Positions 53,167 through 54,427 of a stretch of 54,427 bases of DNA are shown piece after piece. Both the position numbers and the translations under genes were made by a program. Source of the stretch: Burkholderiaceae bacterium (GTDB lineage: Bacteria; Pseudomonadota; Gammaproteobacteria; Burkholderiales; Burkholderiaceae_C); assembly GCA_031253795.1 (NCBI GenBank), contig JAIRVR010000065.1:1-54427 (forward strand). The letters are read 5' to 3'. Position 1 is the stretch's first letter. The number at the start of each line of letters is the position of its first letter. Under the pieces are notes generated by a model. That model was not told the origin of the DNA. It saw only the letters and a list, made by a program, of their open reading frames with translations, and ran no database searches.

Positions 53167-54096
53167 TCAGTATCCCCGGCCCACGTCCACCAGATTGAGC
53201 AAGGGCTCGCCCGCGCGCAGGCGGCGCAGGTTTTCCAGGCACTGGCGGGCCACGGTGTCGGCCGAGGCCTGGGCCGCGATGTGCGGCGTGACGAAGGCCC
53301 TGGGATGCTGCCAGACCCTGTTGCCGGGCCGGGGAGGCTCTTCGCGCAGCACATCCAGCGCGGCACCGGCCAGGTGACCTTCGTCGAGCAGGGCCAGCAG
53401 ATCATCCTCGACCACCTGCTCGCCACGCCCCACGTTGATGAAGTAGGCGCCGCGCGGCAGCAGGGACAGGGTGCGACGGTTGAGCAGGTCGCGCGTTTCG
53501 GGCGTCAGCGGCAAGGCGCAGACCAGGATGTCGCTGACGGACAGCAGTTGCTCCAGGCCCTGGGCGCCGCTGTGCGTGGCCAGGCCGGCAATGTTTTTGG
53601 CGCTGCGGCTCCAGCCCGCCACGGGATAGCCGATGGCCTGCATGGCACCGGCCACGAAGCGGCCGACCTCGCCCAGGCCCAGAATGCCCACGCGGCAGTC
53701 GGCGCTGGTGCGCACGGGTCGGCGCAGCCAGTCGCCCGCCTGCTGCTGGCGCGCGAACAGGTCCAGCTCGCGCGTGTGGCGCAGCGCGGTACCGACCACG
53801 TACTGGGCGATTTCCACATGCTGCTGGGGATCGACGGTGCGGGCCACGGGCAGACCGTCCGGCAGGTCGGGTACGGCCAGCAGCTTGTCCACGCCCGCGC
53901 TGGGCGCGCACAGCAGCTTGAGCTTGGCATAGGCCGGCAGCACGCCGGGCTTGAGGCTCCAGGCCAGCATGGCCTCGACCGCATCGGCCGGCGCCTCGTC
54001 GCGGTTCGCCCAGACCTGCACCTCCGGTGCCAGCGCACGCAGCGCATCGACGATGGGCGCACCCATGCTGGGGTGGATGTTGACCAGGATTCCCAT
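53167..54096 (-). CDS. 2-hydroxyacid dehydrogenase (GhrA-like)
   Basis: This is a D-2-hydroxyacid dehydrogenase of 309 residues, related to glyoxylate/hydroxypyruvate reductases. The NAD(P)-binding loop is GILGLGEVG (137-145). Catalytic residues are visible as Arg in NVGRGEQVVED, Glu in LREEPP and His in TPHIAA. It is 8 bp after the class II aldolase gene, so the two are coupled. Together they suggest processing of a hydroxyacid or sugar-acid intermediate. The substrate is not known. Confidence 0.9.
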   Translation of the reverse strand: MGILVNIHPSMGAPIVDALRALAPEVQVWANRDEAPADAVEAMLAWSLKPGVLPAYAKLKLLCAPSAGVDKLLAVPDLPDGLPVARTVDPQQHVEIAQYVVGTALRHTRELDLFARQQQAGDWLRRPVRTSADCRVGILGLGEVGRFVAGAMQAIGYPVAGWSRSAKNIAGLATHSGAQGLEQLLSVSDILVCALPLTPETRDLLNRRTLSLLPRGAYFINVGRGEQVVEDDLLALLDEGHLAGAALDVLREEPPRPGNRVWQHPRAFVTPHIAAQASADTVARQCLENLRRLRAGEPLLNLVDVGRGY

Positions 54097-54104
54097 GGTT
54101 TCTT

Positions 54105-54427
54105 TCAGTCCTTGTAAGAAGGGTCCAAGCGGTCGAGGCGTCGCAGCAGCCCGGGCCAGGCCAGGCCCGCGCCCTTGCCCTTGGTGACCTGGCGCGACTG
54201 GTTGACCGCGTCGGCAATGATGTCCTGCGGGATGCGCGTCAGCTCGCCGCCGCCCGACTGCGCCAGGATCTGGATGCGGCAGGCCGACTCCAGCGTGTAC
54301 ATGGCCATCACGGCCTCGGCCACGTTGCGGCCGCAGGTCAGCAGGCCGTGGTTGCGCAGGATGAGGAAGTTGCTGGCGCCCAGGTCATCGACCAGGCGCG
54401 GCTTCTCGTCGTCGCGCAGGGCCACGC
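54105..54427 (-). CDS. Class II aldolase/adducin family protein (5' end cut by window edge)
   Basis: Only the C-terminal 107 or so residues are inside the window; the start is beyond the right edge. The segment FLILRNHGLLTCGRNVAEAV carries the C-terminal zinc-ligand His of the family. The helix MYTLESACRIQILAQ follows, as in L-fuculose-phosphate-aldolase-like proteins. It is probably a metal-dependent aldolase or decarboxylase acting with the dehydrogenase downstream. An apparent GTG start at 54425 is not a real start; the conserved N-terminal part must lie outside. Confidence 0.85.
   Translation of the reverse strand, partial: VALRDDEKPRLVDDLGASNFLILRNHGLLTCGRNVAEAVMAMYTLESACRIQILAQSGGGELTRIPQDIIADAVNQSRQVTKGKGAGLAWPGLLRRLDRLDPSYKD

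Overview
The window is a high-GC chromosome segment whose gene order and protein families point to a betaproteobacterium of the order Burkholderiales, most likely the family Comamonadaceae (Delftia, Comamonas or Acidovorax-like). This placement is an inference from three things: the dcw cluster layout, the order dksA / STAS protein / hslV / hslU, and the three orphan Bug-type solute receptors. No 16S rRNA or tRNA gene is present to confirm it.

Region 1 (about 1-16500, all minus strand) is a complete division and cell-wall (dcw) cluster. In transcription order it reads mraZ, rsmH, ftsL, ftsI, murE, murF, mraY, murD, ftsW, murG, murC, ddl, ftsQ and ftsA. ftsA runs off the left edge and lacks only its last few codons. 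Most junctions are 4-base stop/start overlaps, so the cluster is probably one translationally coupled operon. A promoter and three 10-bp-spaced MraZ-type boxes precede mraZ. MurD carries an unusual N-terminal extension of about 150 residues.

Region 2 (16.8-27.6 kb) is housekeeping. On the minus strand lie the HslUV protease, a large STAS-like protein, DksA with only one zinc-finger cysteine and a leader ORF, a His-rich CobW/YjiA-type metallochaperone GTPase, XerC, a DUF484 protein and DapF. A Nudix/metallo-beta-lactamase fusion is on the plus strand.

Region 3 (27.6-30.7 kb) has an RluF-like protein that has lost the catalytic Asp, the RNase P RNA gene rnpB with its terminator, and a divergent AraC regulator / EamA exporter pair.

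Region 4 (30.9-43.5 kb) is accessory catabolism. One cluster is MFS permease - DUF2848 - amidase, with a convergent LysR gene. A cysteine-synthase-like gene follows, divergent from lysR. Next come a homodimeric-type ABC exporter and a GntR-controlled module of a fumarase/aspartase-superfamily lyase, a Bug receptor and a class II fumarase. The lyase and fumarase together suggest use of a substrate that releases fumarate.

Region 5 (43.5-54.4 kb) holds a second Bug receptor, a lipoprotein gamma-glutamyltransferase, a COG2509-type FAD protein coupled to a YhhQ/VUT transporter, and an exported M20 amidohydrolase divergent from a GlxA-type regulator. It ends with a class II aldolase / 2-hydroxyacid dehydrogenase / Bug receptor group that is cut by the right edge. 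No CRISPR array, insertion sequence, prophage or tRNA gene was seen.
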